From positions 1-64,000 of the forward strand of contig NZ_CAKASM010000016.1 in assembly GCF_916858675.1 (NCBI RefSeq): a stretch of DNA of 64,000 nt. Direction: 5' to 3'. The stretch comes from Sphingomonas sp. Leaf21 (lineage in GTDB: Bacteria > Pseudomonadota > Alphaproteobacteria > Sphingomonadales > Sphingomonadaceae). Shown here piece by piece: positions 52,742 to 61,094 of the stretch. A program made the translations under genes and the position numbers. The notes under the pieces were generated by a model, which was not told the origin of the DNA, did not search any database, and saw nothing but the letters and a program-made list of their open reading frames with translations. Position 1 is the first letter of the stretch; every line of letters starts with the position of its first letter.

Positions 52742-53515
52742 ATGAGCGACGCCCGGGCAAAGGGGGATGGCGCAGCCATGACATTCTCGGCGCAGGTCGG
52801 CTCCTTCCGAAAGGGAAACCCCGCGCCTTTGTACCTGCAGCTTCAGCAACTTCTGCGTGACGCGATCACCAGCAACGTGCTGGCCGAGGACGATGCGATC
52901 CCCGCCGAGCGTGATCTTGCGATCGAATATGACGTGTCGCGGATCACGGTGCGCAAGGCGATCGGCGGCCTGGTCGAAGAGGGGTTGCTGACCCGCCGCC
53001 GCGGTGCGGGCACCTTCGTCGCCGGGCGTGTCGAGAAGAGCTTCTCCAAATTGTCCTCCTTCTCCGAGGATATGATCGCACGTGGCCGCACGCCGAGCAG
53101 CCAGTGGGTCAGCCGCGCGCCGGGAACGGTCACGCCCGAGGAGGCGCTGTCGCTGGGGCTGTCGCCGGGTGCCCCCGTCTATCGCTTCCAGCGCGTTCGC
53201 TTCGCCGACGAGGTGCCGATGGCGATCGAGATTTCGACCATCGCCGGTTTCGCGCTTCCCGCGATCGAGGCGGTGGATCGCTCGCTCTACGCCGCGCTCG
53301 AACGATCGGGGCATCGGCCGGTGCGCGCGCTCCAACGGCTGCGCGCGGTGCCGTTCGGGGCGGACCATGCCAAGATGCTGAACGTCGATCCGGGCCATGC
53401 GGGCCTGTTGATCGAGCGGCGCGGATTTCTGCGCGATGGACGGGCGGTGGAATATACCCAGTCCTTCTATCGCGGTGATGCCTATGATTTCGTCGCGGAG
53501 TTAACCGATGTCTGA
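52742..53515 (+). CDS. nagR: GntR/HutC-family regulator of the GlcNAc operon (NagR-like)
   Basis: The 257-residue protein has a GntR winged helix at about residues 28-95 (PLYLQLQQLLRDAITSNVLA, then PAERDLAIEYDVSRITVRKA) and a UTRA effector domain (LGLSPGAPVYRFQRVRFADE, then VEYTQSFYRGDAYDF). HutC-type members in nag operons sense GlcNAc-6-P or glucosamine-6-P. The 80 bp upstream are AT-rich and contain GTAT/ATACC words (52666-52693), compatible with autoregulation. Its last eight bases overlap the next gene. The effector and operator are inferred from family and neighbours. Confidence 0.9.
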   Translation: MSDARAKGDGAAMTFSAQVGSFRKGNPAPLYLQLQQLLRDAITSNVLAEDDAIPAERDLAIEYDVSRITVRKAIGGLVEEGLLTRRRGAGTFVAGRVEKSFSKLSSFSEDMIARGRTPSSQWVSRAPGTVTPEEALSLGLSPGAPVYRFQRVRFADEVPMAIEISTIAGFALPAIEAVDRSLYAALERSGHRPVRALQRLRAVPFGADHAKMLNVDPGHAGLLIERRGFLRDGRAVEYTQSFYRGDAYDFVAELTDV

Positions 53516-54548
53516 TGTGATGACCGCCGGTAGTGCGGGAACCGGCACCCTGATGGGAGCGGAAGCGGGGGAGGCGCCGGAGGCGATCGCCCGGCTGCTC
53601 GCGCGCAACGCGCCGACCGTCAGGGCGCTGGCCGAGCGGCTGCGTGCCGCCCCGCCGCCGGTGATCATCACCATCGCGCGTGGCTCGTCGGACCACGCGG
53701 CGACCTACGGCAAATATATCCTGGAAACCAAGACCGGCGTGCCGGTGTCCTCGGCGGCCCCCTCGGTCGCGTCGATCTTCGAGACGACGATGAAGGTGCA
53801 GGGCGCGCTGGTCATCGCCATTTCGCAGTCGGGGCGCAGCCCGGACCTGCTCGCCACCGTCGAGGCCTACCGCGCGGGCGGCGCGCATATCGTCGCGCTG
53901 GTCAATGACGAGGAGTCGCCGCTGGCGACGGGTGCAGACACCTTCCTGCCCCTGTCGGCCGGGCCGGAAAAGGCGGTCGCCGCGACCAAGTCCTGCCTGA
54001 CCGCGCTGGCCGGGCTGGCGCAGCTCGCCGCCGCCTGGGCGGGTGACACGGCGCTGGAAACCGCGCTCGACGATCTGCCGGGGCAGGTCGAGCAGGCGCT
54101 GGGCCTCGACTGGTCGTCGGCGGTCGAAGGCTTGCGGGATGTCAGCCAGATGTTCGTGCTGGGCCGTGGCTATGGTTACGGCGTGGCACAGGAAGCCGCG
54201 CTCAAGCTCAAGGAAACCTGCTCGATCCAGGCCGAGCCGTTCAGCGCCGCCGAAGTGCGCCACGGCCCGATGCGCATCGTCGAGCCCGGCTATTCGGTGC
54301 TGGGCTTCGCCACCTCGGACGTGGCGGGCGAGGACGTGAAGGCGGTCGCCGACCAGTTTGCCGAGCGCGGTGCCAAGCCGTTCGTCGCGGGGCAGGGCGG
54401 TCGGCTGCCGATGGTCGTCGGCCACCCCGCGCTCGAGCCGATCGCGATGCTCGCCAGCTTCTACCGCATGGTCGAGGCGCTGGCGCTCGCCCGTGGCATG
54501 GACCCGGATTCGCCGCCGCATCTTCAGAAAGTGACCCGCACGCTATGA
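53508..54548 (+). CDS. nagB-II: Glucosamine-6-phosphate deaminase, SIS-type (NagB-II)
   Basis: The 346-residue protein consists of two SIS domains: IITIARGSSDHAATYGKYIL near residue 52, ISQSGRSPDLLATVEAYRAG near residue 105, and a second half with VLGRGYGYGVAQEAALKLKE and AEPFSAAEVRHGPM. This is the isomerase half of GlmS without the glutaminase, the form known as NagB-II in Shewanella and alphaproteobacteria, which turns glucosamine-6-P into fructose-6-P and ammonia. It sits directly before nagA with a four-base overlap. AgaS-type activity on galactosamine-6-P is the alternative, made unlikely by the PTS and regulator. Confidence 0.9.
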   Translation: MSDVMTAGSAGTGTLMGAEAGEAPEAIARLLARNAPTVRALAERLRAAPPPVIITIARGSSDHAATYGKYILETKTGVPVSSAAPSVASIFETTMKVQGALVIAISQSGRSPDLLATVEAYRAGGAHIVALVNDEESPLATGADTFLPLSAGPEKAVAATKSCLTALAGLAQLAAAWAGDTALETALDDLPGQVEQALGLDWSSAVEGLRDVSQMFVLGRGYGYGVAQEAALKLKETCSIQAEPFSAAEVRHGPMRIVEPGYSVLGFATSDVAGEDVKAVADQFAERGAKPFVAGQGGRLPMVVGHPALEPIAMLASFYRMVEALALARGMDPDSPPHLQKVTRTL

Positions 54549-55684
54549 GCCGTTTCCGCTTCATCAATGGTCATGTCGCGACGGCCGACGGGGTCCTGCC
54601 GGGTGCGGAGATCACGGTAGAGGGCGACCGGATCGCTGCGATCGGCGCGGTGTCGGGTTCGACCGACGCTATCGACCTGAATGGCGGCTGGGTCGTGCCG
54701 GGCTATATCGACACCCAGGTCAATGGCGGTGGCGGCGTGCTGTTCAACGACCGGCTGGACGTGGACGGGATCGCGACGATGGCGGCGGCACATGCCGTCT
54801 ATGGCACCACCGCGATGCTGCCGACCCTGGTCAGCGAGACGCCCGACAAGATCGCCCGCGCCCTCGACGCGATCGACGAGGCGATCGCGGCCCAGGTGCC
54901 CGGCATCGTCGGCATCCATGTCGAGGGACCGGTCCTGAACCCGGCGCGCAAGGGCATCCACGATCCGGCGCGCTTCCGCGATCTGGACGAAGAGATGATC
55001 GCGGTGCTGACGCGGCCCCGGCGCGGCAGGGTCATGCTGACCGTCGCCCCGGAGCGCGTGCCGCTGGCGACGATCAAGCGACTGGTCGCGGCGGGCGTGC
55101 TGGTCAGCGGCGGCCATAGCGAGGCGAGCTACGAACAGGCGATCGCGGCATTCGATGCGGGCCTTTCGGGGATCACGCATCTCTACAACGCGATGCCCGC
55201 GATGCAGCAACGGGTGCCCGGCCTGGCGGGCGCCACGCTCGACGATCCGCGCCCCTATAGCGGGCTGATCATCGACGGTTTCCATGTCGCGGCGCCGATG
55301 CTGCGGCTGGCGTTGAAGGCGCGGCCGTTCGAAAAGCTCATGCTGGTCACCGACGCGATGTCGTCGGTTGGCGCGGTCGAAAAGGACTTCGTGCTGCACG
55401 GGCGGCATATCGACGTGGCGGGTGGCAAGTGCACCTATGCCGACGGGACGCTCGCGGGCTCCGACCTCGACATGGGCGCGGCGGTCGCCAATGCGGTCGA
55501 CCAGCTTCGCATCAGCGTCGACCGGGCTGCGGCGATGGCCGCGACGCATCCCGCCGCTTTCCTGGGTCTGTCGCACGAGCGCGGTTCGCTCGCCACCGGC
55601 CTGCGCGCCGACTGGGTCGTGCTCGATGCCGCGCTCAAGCCGGTCGAGACCCGTATCGCCAGCGCCGAGAGGGTTGCCGCATGA
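54545..55684 (+). CDS. nagA: N-acetylglucosamine-6-phosphate deacetylase
   Basis: The 379-residue amidohydrolase has the NagA motifs: GYIDTQVNGGGGVLF at the start of the barrel, GIHVEGPVLNPARKGIHDP (metal-site glutamate), SGGHSEASYEQ, THLYNAMPAMQQR and the catalytic aspartate in LVTDAMSSVG, with a final ATHPAAFLGLSHERGSLA. It removes acetate from GlcNAc-6-P in the cytoplasm, giving glucosamine-6-P for NagB-II. ATGA overlaps couple it to both neighbours. The match to the family is full length. Confidence 0.96.
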   Translation: MSRFRFINGHVATADGVLPGAEITVEGDRIAAIGAVSGSTDAIDLNGGWVVPGYIDTQVNGGGGVLFNDRLDVDGIATMAAAHAVYGTTAMLPTLVSETPDKIARALDAIDEAIAAQVPGIVGIHVEGPVLNPARKGIHDPARFRDLDEEMIAVLTRPRRGRVMLTVAPERVPLATIKRLVAAGVLVSGGHSEASYEQAIAAFDAGLSGITHLYNAMPAMQQRVPGLAGATLDDPRPYSGLIIDGFHVAAPMLRLALKARPFEKLMLVTDAMSSVGAVEKDFVLHGRHIDVAGGKCTYADGTLAGSDLDMGAAVANAVDQLRISVDRAAAMAATHPAAFLGLSHERGSLATGLRADWVVLDAALKPVETRIASAERVAA

Positions 55685-58587
55685 CCATTGCCCGCCGCGA
55701 ACTGTTGCTGAGCAGCGCCGTCGTCGGTCTTGTCGGCGGCGTCGCCCCGGTGCCGGTCTTCGCGGCGGCGCGCCGTCCCGCCGATGGCGCGGGCGCGTTG
55801 CCCATGCCCGCGCCGGTCGACGCGCTCCCCCCGGCGTTGCCGGTGCAGGACCCCGCACGGGTGCTGATGGATCGCGGCTGGCTGTTCCACGAGGGCGATA
55901 TCGCGCCCGCGCCGCTGGAGACCCACGACGCGACCTATGCTTCGGTCAAGGCTGGCAACGCACGTGGCGCGGCGGCGGTCGATTATGACGACAGCGACTG
56001 GCAGTCGGTCGATCTGCCGCACGACTGGGCATCGTTCCAGCCGTTCGAGAAGACCGCCAATGTCGCGCAGGGCTATCGTGCGCGCGGCATCGGCTGGTAT
56101 CGCCGCACCTTCCGGCTCGACCCCGCGCTTCGCGGTCGCCGGATCGAACTGGAGTTCGGTGGTGTCGCGACGAACGCCACGGTCTGGGTCAATGGCAGCG
56201 TCGTCTCGCACAATTTCTCCGGATACAGCGCGATCCGCATCGACCTGACGCCCTTCGCGCGGTTCGGGGACGAGGCCAATGTCGTCGCGGTCCGCGTCGA
56301 TGCCAACGCCATGGAGGGCTGGTGGTACGAGGGCGCGGGGCTCTACCGCCATGTCTGGCTGGGCGATTATGCTCCCGTCTCGATCGCCACCGACGGCGTG
56401 CACTGCGATCCCCGCCGCCGCGCCGATGGCGGCTGGCATATCCCCGTCACCACGACGCTGACCAGCATCGCGCCCGCCGAAACGCCCGTGACGGTCGAGG
56501 CTCGGCTGCTCGATCCGCAGGGGCGCGTGATCGCGACGGGGCAAGCGCAGGCCAATGTCCCCTCGCTCGACGAGGGGACCGCGACGCTCGACCTGCCGGT
56601 CAGCGATCCGATGCTCTGGTCGATCGAGCGGCCGACGCTCTACACGCTGCACGTCCGTCTGGTGCGCGACGGGCAGATGGCCGATGAGCGCCGCGTGCCG
56701 ATCGGCTTCCGCGCCATCCGGTTCGACCCCGACAAGGGCTTTTTCCTCAACGACAAGCCGGTCAAGCTGAAGGGCGTCTGCCTGCATCAGGATCATGCGG
56801 GCGTCGGCACCGCGATCCCCGACGCGCTGATCGGCTGGCGGCTCGAGCGGTTGAAGGCGATGGGCTGCAACGCGGTGCGGTCGAGCCATAACGCGCCGAC
56901 GCCCGAGTTGCTCGACTGGTGCGACCGGCTGGGGCTGGTCGTCATGGACGAGAACCGCCAATTCAACCCCGCGCCCGAATATCGCGCGCAGCTCGAATGG
57001 CTGGTCCGCCGCGACCGCAATCATCCCAGCGTCATCCTGTGGTCGGTCTTCAACGAGGAGCCGATGCAGGGCACGCCCTCGGGCGTCGAGATGGTCAAGC
57101 GCATGTCGCACTGGGTCCATGCGCTGGACGACAGCCGCCCGGTGACCGCCGCGATGAACGGCGCCTTCTTCAACCCGATCAACGTCGCGCAGGTCGTCGA
57201 TGTGATGGGGTTCAACTATTATCAGGGCGATTACGACCGCTATCATCAGCTCAATCCGACCAAGCCGATGACCAGCTCGGAGGACACCAGCGCGTTCATG
57301 ACGCGCGGCGAGTTTCAGAGCGATCCCGCGCGGCATATCGCGTCGAGCTATGACGACGAGGCGGCGAGCTGGGGCGCGACGCACCGGGTCGCGTGGAAGA
57401 AGATCGCCGACCGCCCCTATGTCGCGGGTGGCTTCGTCTGGACGGGCTTCGACTATCATGGCGAGCCGACGCCCTATGAATGGCCGACCATCGCCAGCTT
57501 CTTCGGCATCCTGGATCTGTGCGGTTTCCCCAAGACCGCGTTCGACATCCACCGCGCCGCCTGGGTCGACGATCAGCCGGTGGTGGCGCTCGCGCCGCAC
57601 TGGACCTGGCCGGGGCGCGAGGGCCGGCCGACCAAGATCATGGTCCTGTCCAATGCCGAACGTGTCGTCCTTCGCCTGAACGGCAAGACGGTGGGCGAGG
57701 CGGCGGTCGACCGGTTGATGGGCAATGAGTGGACCGTGCCCTACGCGCCGGGCCGGATCGAGGCGATCGCCTATCGCGGTGGCCGTGAGGTGGCGCGCGC
57801 CGCGCATGAGACGACCGGCGCACCCGTCGCGCTGCGCCTGACGCCCGCGCGCACCGTGATGGCGGGCGATACCGAGGACGCGCAGGCGATCACCATCGAC
57901 GCGGTCGATGCCAAGGGCCGCCATGTGCCCACGGCCAATCTGATGACCCGCTTCACGATCGATGGCGGCGCGATCATCGGCGTCGGCAATGGCGATCCCA
58001 ACAGCCACGAACCCGAAAAGGGCAATCAGCGCTCGCTGTTCAACGGGCTGGCGCAGATGATCGTGCGGCCCGACACCGGGCGCGGACGGATCACGATCCG
58101 GGCGACGGCTGACGGATTGAAGCCCGCCATGCTGCGGCTGGACCGGTTGGGTGTCGCGCCGCGCGCGCAGGTGCCGCTTGCCGCCGGTGACATGGACTTG
58201 CGCGACTGGCGCCGGTCGGAGTTGCAGGAGGCGAAGCCGTCACCCGACTTCGCGCCCGCCTCGAACGACAATAATGGCTGGGCCTTCGTCCGGGCGGGCA
58301 CGCCGACGCCGGGCGAGGCGGCGGGTTACCGCATCTATCGCACCGTCATCACGCCGCGTCATGCGGTCGCGGCGCGTGGCGGCGAGATCCGCTTCGCATC
58401 GGTGGGCGGTATGGCCAGCCTGTGGATCGACGGGAAGATGGTGGCGGAAAAGCGCGATCCGCAACCCGGACCGCTCACCGCGCCGCTGGCGCCGGGGGCG
58501 GGCAAGCGGACGATCGTCCTGATCGTCGCCGGGCTGGGCAATGTCGAAAGCGGTCTGCTGGGCCGGGTGTCGGTGCGCGACCGCTGA
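55681..58587 (+). CDS. GH2 beta-galactosidase-like enzyme, exported
   Basis: The 968-residue protein has a twin-arginine-like signal (ARRELLLSSAVVGLVGG, cut near FAAAR), a GH2 sugar-binding domain with VDLPHDWASFQPFE, an Ig-like domain, and a TIM barrel with GVCLHQDHAGVGTAIPDALI, acid/base Glu459 (FNEEP) and nucleophile Glu534 (MTSSEDTS). Further C-terminal DUF4982 and Ig-like domains follow (about residue 600 on). The layout fits exported GH2 beta-galactosidases, although beta-glucuronidase-type relatives look similar. It lies inside the GlcNAc operon, four bases overlapping nagA, so it probably removes beta-galactose from complex N-glycan antennae. A longer frame upstream inside nagA is not coding. 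Confidence 0.88.
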   Translation: MTIARRELLLSSAVVGLVGGVAPVPVFAAARRPADGAGALPMPAPVDALPPALPVQDPARVLMDRGWLFHEGDIAPAPLETHDATYASVKAGNARGAAAVDYDDSDWQSVDLPHDWASFQPFEKTANVAQGYRARGIGWYRRTFRLDPALRGRRIELEFGGVATNATVWVNGSVVSHNFSGYSAIRIDLTPFARFGDEANVVAVRVDANAMEGWWYEGAGLYRHVWLGDYAPVSIATDGVHCDPRRRADGGWHIPVTTTLTSIAPAETPVTVEARLLDPQGRVIATGQAQANVPSLDEGTATLDLPVSDPMLWSIERPTLYTLHVRLVRDGQMADERRVPIGFRAIRFDPDKGFFLNDKPVKLKGVCLHQDHAGVGTAIPDALIGWRLERLKAMGCNAVRSSHNAPTPELLDWCDRLGLVVMDENRQFNPAPEYRAQLEWLVRRDRNHPSVILWSVFNEEPMQGTPSGVEMVKRMSHWVHALDDSRPVTAAMNGAFFNPINVAQVVDVMGFNYYQGDYDRYHQLNPTKPMTSSEDTSAFMTRGEFQSDPARHIASSYDDEAASWGATHRVAWKKIADRPYVAGGFVWTGFDYHGEPTPYEWPTIASFFGILDLCGFPKTAFDIHRAAWVDDQPVVALAPHWTWPGREGRPTKIMVLSNAERVVLRLNGKTVGEAAVDRLMGNEWTVPYAPGRIEAIAYRGGREVARAAHETTGAPVALRLTPARTVMAGDTEDAQAITIDAVDAKGRHVPTANLMTRFTIDGGAIIGVGNGDPNSHEPEKGNQRSLFNGLAQMIVRPDTGRGRITIRATADGLKPAMLRLDRLGVAPRAQVPLAAGDMDLRDWRRSELQEAKPSPDFAPASNDNNGWAFVRAGTPTPGEAAGYRIYRTVITPRHAVAARGGEIRFASVGGMASLWIDGKMVAEKRDPQPGPLTAPLAPGAGKRTIVLIVAGLGNVESGLLGRVSVRDR

Positions 58588-58643
58588 ACGGCGGCGCGAT
58601 GCGCCGACCGATGAAGGATGCGATTTGGCGAAAGTGACCTGTG

Positions 58644-61094
58644 ATGAGTGACCTGACCGTATTTGCCCCTCTGGCGGGTTGGGTGACGCCGCTCGGCGAC
58701 GTGCCGGACGCGGTTTTCGCCGAGAAGATGCTGGGTGACGGGATCGCGATCGATCCGGTGAACGACACGCTCTGCGCGCCCTGCGACGCGGTCGTGCTGA
58801 CCGTGCATGAGGCGGGGCACGCGGTGACGCTGCGCAGCACCGATGGCTATGAACTCATCTGCCATATCGGCATCGACACCGTGTCGCTGGGCGGCAAGGG
58901 ACTGACGCCGCAAGTGAAGGCGGGCGCGAAGGTGCTGGCGGGGCAGCCGCTGATCCGCTTCGACCTCGATCATCTGGTCCGGAACGCGCCCGCCGTGGTG
59001 ACGCCGATCATCGTCGCGGACGCCAGCCGTTTCGCGGTCGAGCCCATCGCCAATGGGCTGGTCGCGGTCGGCGACCCGCTGCTCCGCGTGGTGCCGCTGG
59101 CCATCGACGCCGTCGAGCATGATGCCGGTGGCGAGACGCTCGTCCAGGAGACCGTCGTCGCGCTGTCGCATGGCCTCCACGCCCGTCCCGCCGCCCGGCT
59201 GGTCGAGACGGTGCGGCAGCATGATGCGAAGGTCACGCTGTTCCACGGCGAGCGCAACGCCTCGGCACTGAGCGCGGTCGGCCTGCTCGGCCTGGGGCTG
59301 AGCCACGGCGCGACGGTGCGGATCGAGGCGAGCGGGACACAGGCCGCCGCCGCGCTGGCCGCCGTCATCGCCTTCCTGAACGATGCCACGGTGGAGGAAA
59401 CGCCGATCGCCGCGCCCGAACCCGCGCGTGCGGAAGGGCCGGGGCTGGGCGGTGTTCCCGCCGCGCCGGGGCTGGCGGTCGGTCCGATCCATCGCCTGAC
59501 CCGTGCGGCGATTCCGGTCGAGACGAATGCGGGATCGGTGGAGGACGAGATCGCCAGGCTGAACGACGCGCTCTCGCGGGTCCGTGACGGACTGGCACAG
59601 GCGGCGGAAGCGGGCGGCGCGCGAGGCGGCGTGATGGCGGCGCACGGCGCGATGCTGGCCGACCCCACGCTCACCGACGCGGCACGCGCCGCCATCGGCC
59701 GGGGCCTGAGCGCCGGTGTCGCGTGGCAGGAGGCGATCGCTGAACAGGTGGCGGTCCTCGTTTCCAGCGGCGACCGGCGGATCGCCGAGCGTGCCGACGA
59801 TCTGCGCGATCTGGAACGCCATGTCCTCGCCGCACTCGCCGGGCTTCCGATCGAGGGGCCGAGCGTCCCGGCGGGCGCGATCCTCGTCGCCGAGGACTTG
59901 CTGCCAAGCCAGGTCGCCGCGCTGGATGCCGGCGTCGTCGCCGGCATCGCGCTGGTGAAGGGCGGGCCGACTTCGCACGCCGCGATCCTGGCGGCGGGCA
60001 TGGGACTGCCCATGGCGGTGGCCTTCGGCGCACCACTGGCGGCTCTGGAGGATGGTCGCGTGATCGTTCTCGATGCCGATCGCGGGCTGATCGATCCCGA
60101 TGCCGATGGCGACGCGCAAGCCGAAGTCCGCGATACCATCGCCCGTCGAAAGGATGAGATCACGGCGGCCCGTGCCGCGCAGGGGCCCTGCAGGACGCGC
60201 GACGGCACGCGTATCGAGATGTTCGCCAATCTGGGCTCGGTCGCCGATGCCGAGGCAGCCGTTCGGGAAGGGGCCGAGGGTTGCGGCCTGCTGCGTACCG
60301 AATTCCTGTTCCTCGACCGCGCCACCGCGCCGACCCGCGACGAGCAGGCCAGGGATTACCAGGCGATCGCCGACGCGCTCGGCGACCGGCCGATGATCGT
60401 CCGCCTGCTGGACGTCGGCGGCGACAAGCCCGCGCCCTATATGGATCTGCCCGTCGAGGAGAACCCGGCGCTGGGCCTGCGCGGTATCCGCGTATCGCTC
60501 GCCGATCCGCAACTGCTGGAGGATCAGGTCGGGGCGATCCTGTCGGTGCGCCAGCCCTGCCGCATCATGGCGCCGATGGTTGCCAGCCTGTCCGAACTGG
60601 AGGCGGTCCGCGCGGTCGTAGAACGGCAGGGCGGCAGGGCCGAGGTCGGCGTGATGATCGAGACGCCCGCCGCCGCGATCTCCGCCGATATCCTGGCACG
60701 CAAGGCGGACTTCTTCTCGATCGGGACCAACGACCTGACCCAATATACGCTGGCCATGGATCGCGGCAACGCGGCGGTGGCGGCGGGGGTCGACGGGCTC
60801 CATCCGGCGGTGCTGCGGCTGATCGGCGCGACCTGTGACGGGGCGGCGCGGCATTCGACGCCGGTCGGCGTGTGCGGCTCGCTGGCGGCCGACCGACTGG
60901 CGGTGCCGATTTTGCTGGGGCTGGGCGTGACCGAATTGTCGGTGCCGCCCGCGCGCGTCGCCGCGATCAAGGCGCTGGTCGGCAAGCTCGACATGGCGCG
61001 CTGCCGCGCCGCCGCGATGCAGGCGGTCGCCCTGCCATCGGCACCCGCGGTTCGTGCCCATATCACCAAGTTGCTTCAGGAGATCGGCGCATGA
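58644..61094 (+). CDS. nagF: PTS triple fusion EIIA-HPr-EI for N-acetylglucosamine
   Basis: The 816-residue cytoplasmic protein contains an EIIA-Glc-like domain (1-150, phospho-histidine 74 in CHIGIDTV), an HPr domain (about 168-255, His179 in GLHARPAARL) and enzyme I (about 270-816, His445 in GGPTSHAAIL, PEP-binding GTNDLTQYTLAMDR and VGVCGSLAAD). It passes phosphate from PEP through three histidines to the EIIB of NagE. ATG at 58644 is preferred to the GTG three bases earlier. The gap from the beta-galactosidase gene is 56 bp; the end overlaps nagE by four bases. Gene and domain order match the NagF of other sphingomonads and xanthomonads. Confidence 0.95.
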   Translation: MSDLTVFAPLAGWVTPLGDVPDAVFAEKMLGDGIAIDPVNDTLCAPCDAVVLTVHEAGHAVTLRSTDGYELICHIGIDTVSLGGKGLTPQVKAGAKVLAGQPLIRFDLDHLVRNAPAVVTPIIVADASRFAVEPIANGLVAVGDPLLRVVPLAIDAVEHDAGGETLVQETVVALSHGLHARPAARLVETVRQHDAKVTLFHGERNASALSAVGLLGLGLSHGATVRIEASGTQAAAALAAVIAFLNDATVEETPIAAPEPARAEGPGLGGVPAAPGLAVGPIHRLTRAAIPVETNAGSVEDEIARLNDALSRVRDGLAQAAEAGGARGGVMAAHGAMLADPTLTDAARAAIGRGLSAGVAWQEAIAEQVAVLVSSGDRRIAERADDLRDLERHVLAALAGLPIEGPSVPAGAILVAEDLLPSQVAALDAGVVAGIALVKGGPTSHAAILAAGMGLPMAVAFGAPLAALEDGRVIVLDADRGLIDPDADGDAQAEVRDTIARRKDEITAARAAQGPCRTRDGTRIEMFANLGSVADAEAAVREGAEGCGLLRTEFLFLDRATAPTRDEQARDYQAIADALGDRPMIVRLLDVGGDKPAPYMDLPVEENPALGLRGIRVSLADPQLLEDQVGAILSVRQPCRIMAPMVASLSELEAVRAVVERQGGRAEVGVMIETPAAAISADILARKADFFSIGTNDLTQYTLAMDRGNAAVAAGVDGLHPAVLRLIGATCDGAARHSTPVGVCGSLAADRLAVPILLGLGVTELSVPPARVAAIKALVGKLDMARCRAAAMQAVALPSAPAVRAHITKLLQEIGA

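Noticed and set aside
55429-55680. Upstream extension of the GH2 beta-galactosidase frame inside nagA
   Set aside because: The ATG at 55681 overlaps the nagA stop as ATGA and begins a twin-arginine signal peptide. The extension would bury that signal.
55435-61061. Long minus-strand open frames opposite the GH2 beta-galactosidase and nagF
   Set aside because: Both lie opposite genes with full catalytic motifs and correct operon coupling. Their translations show no recognisable domain.
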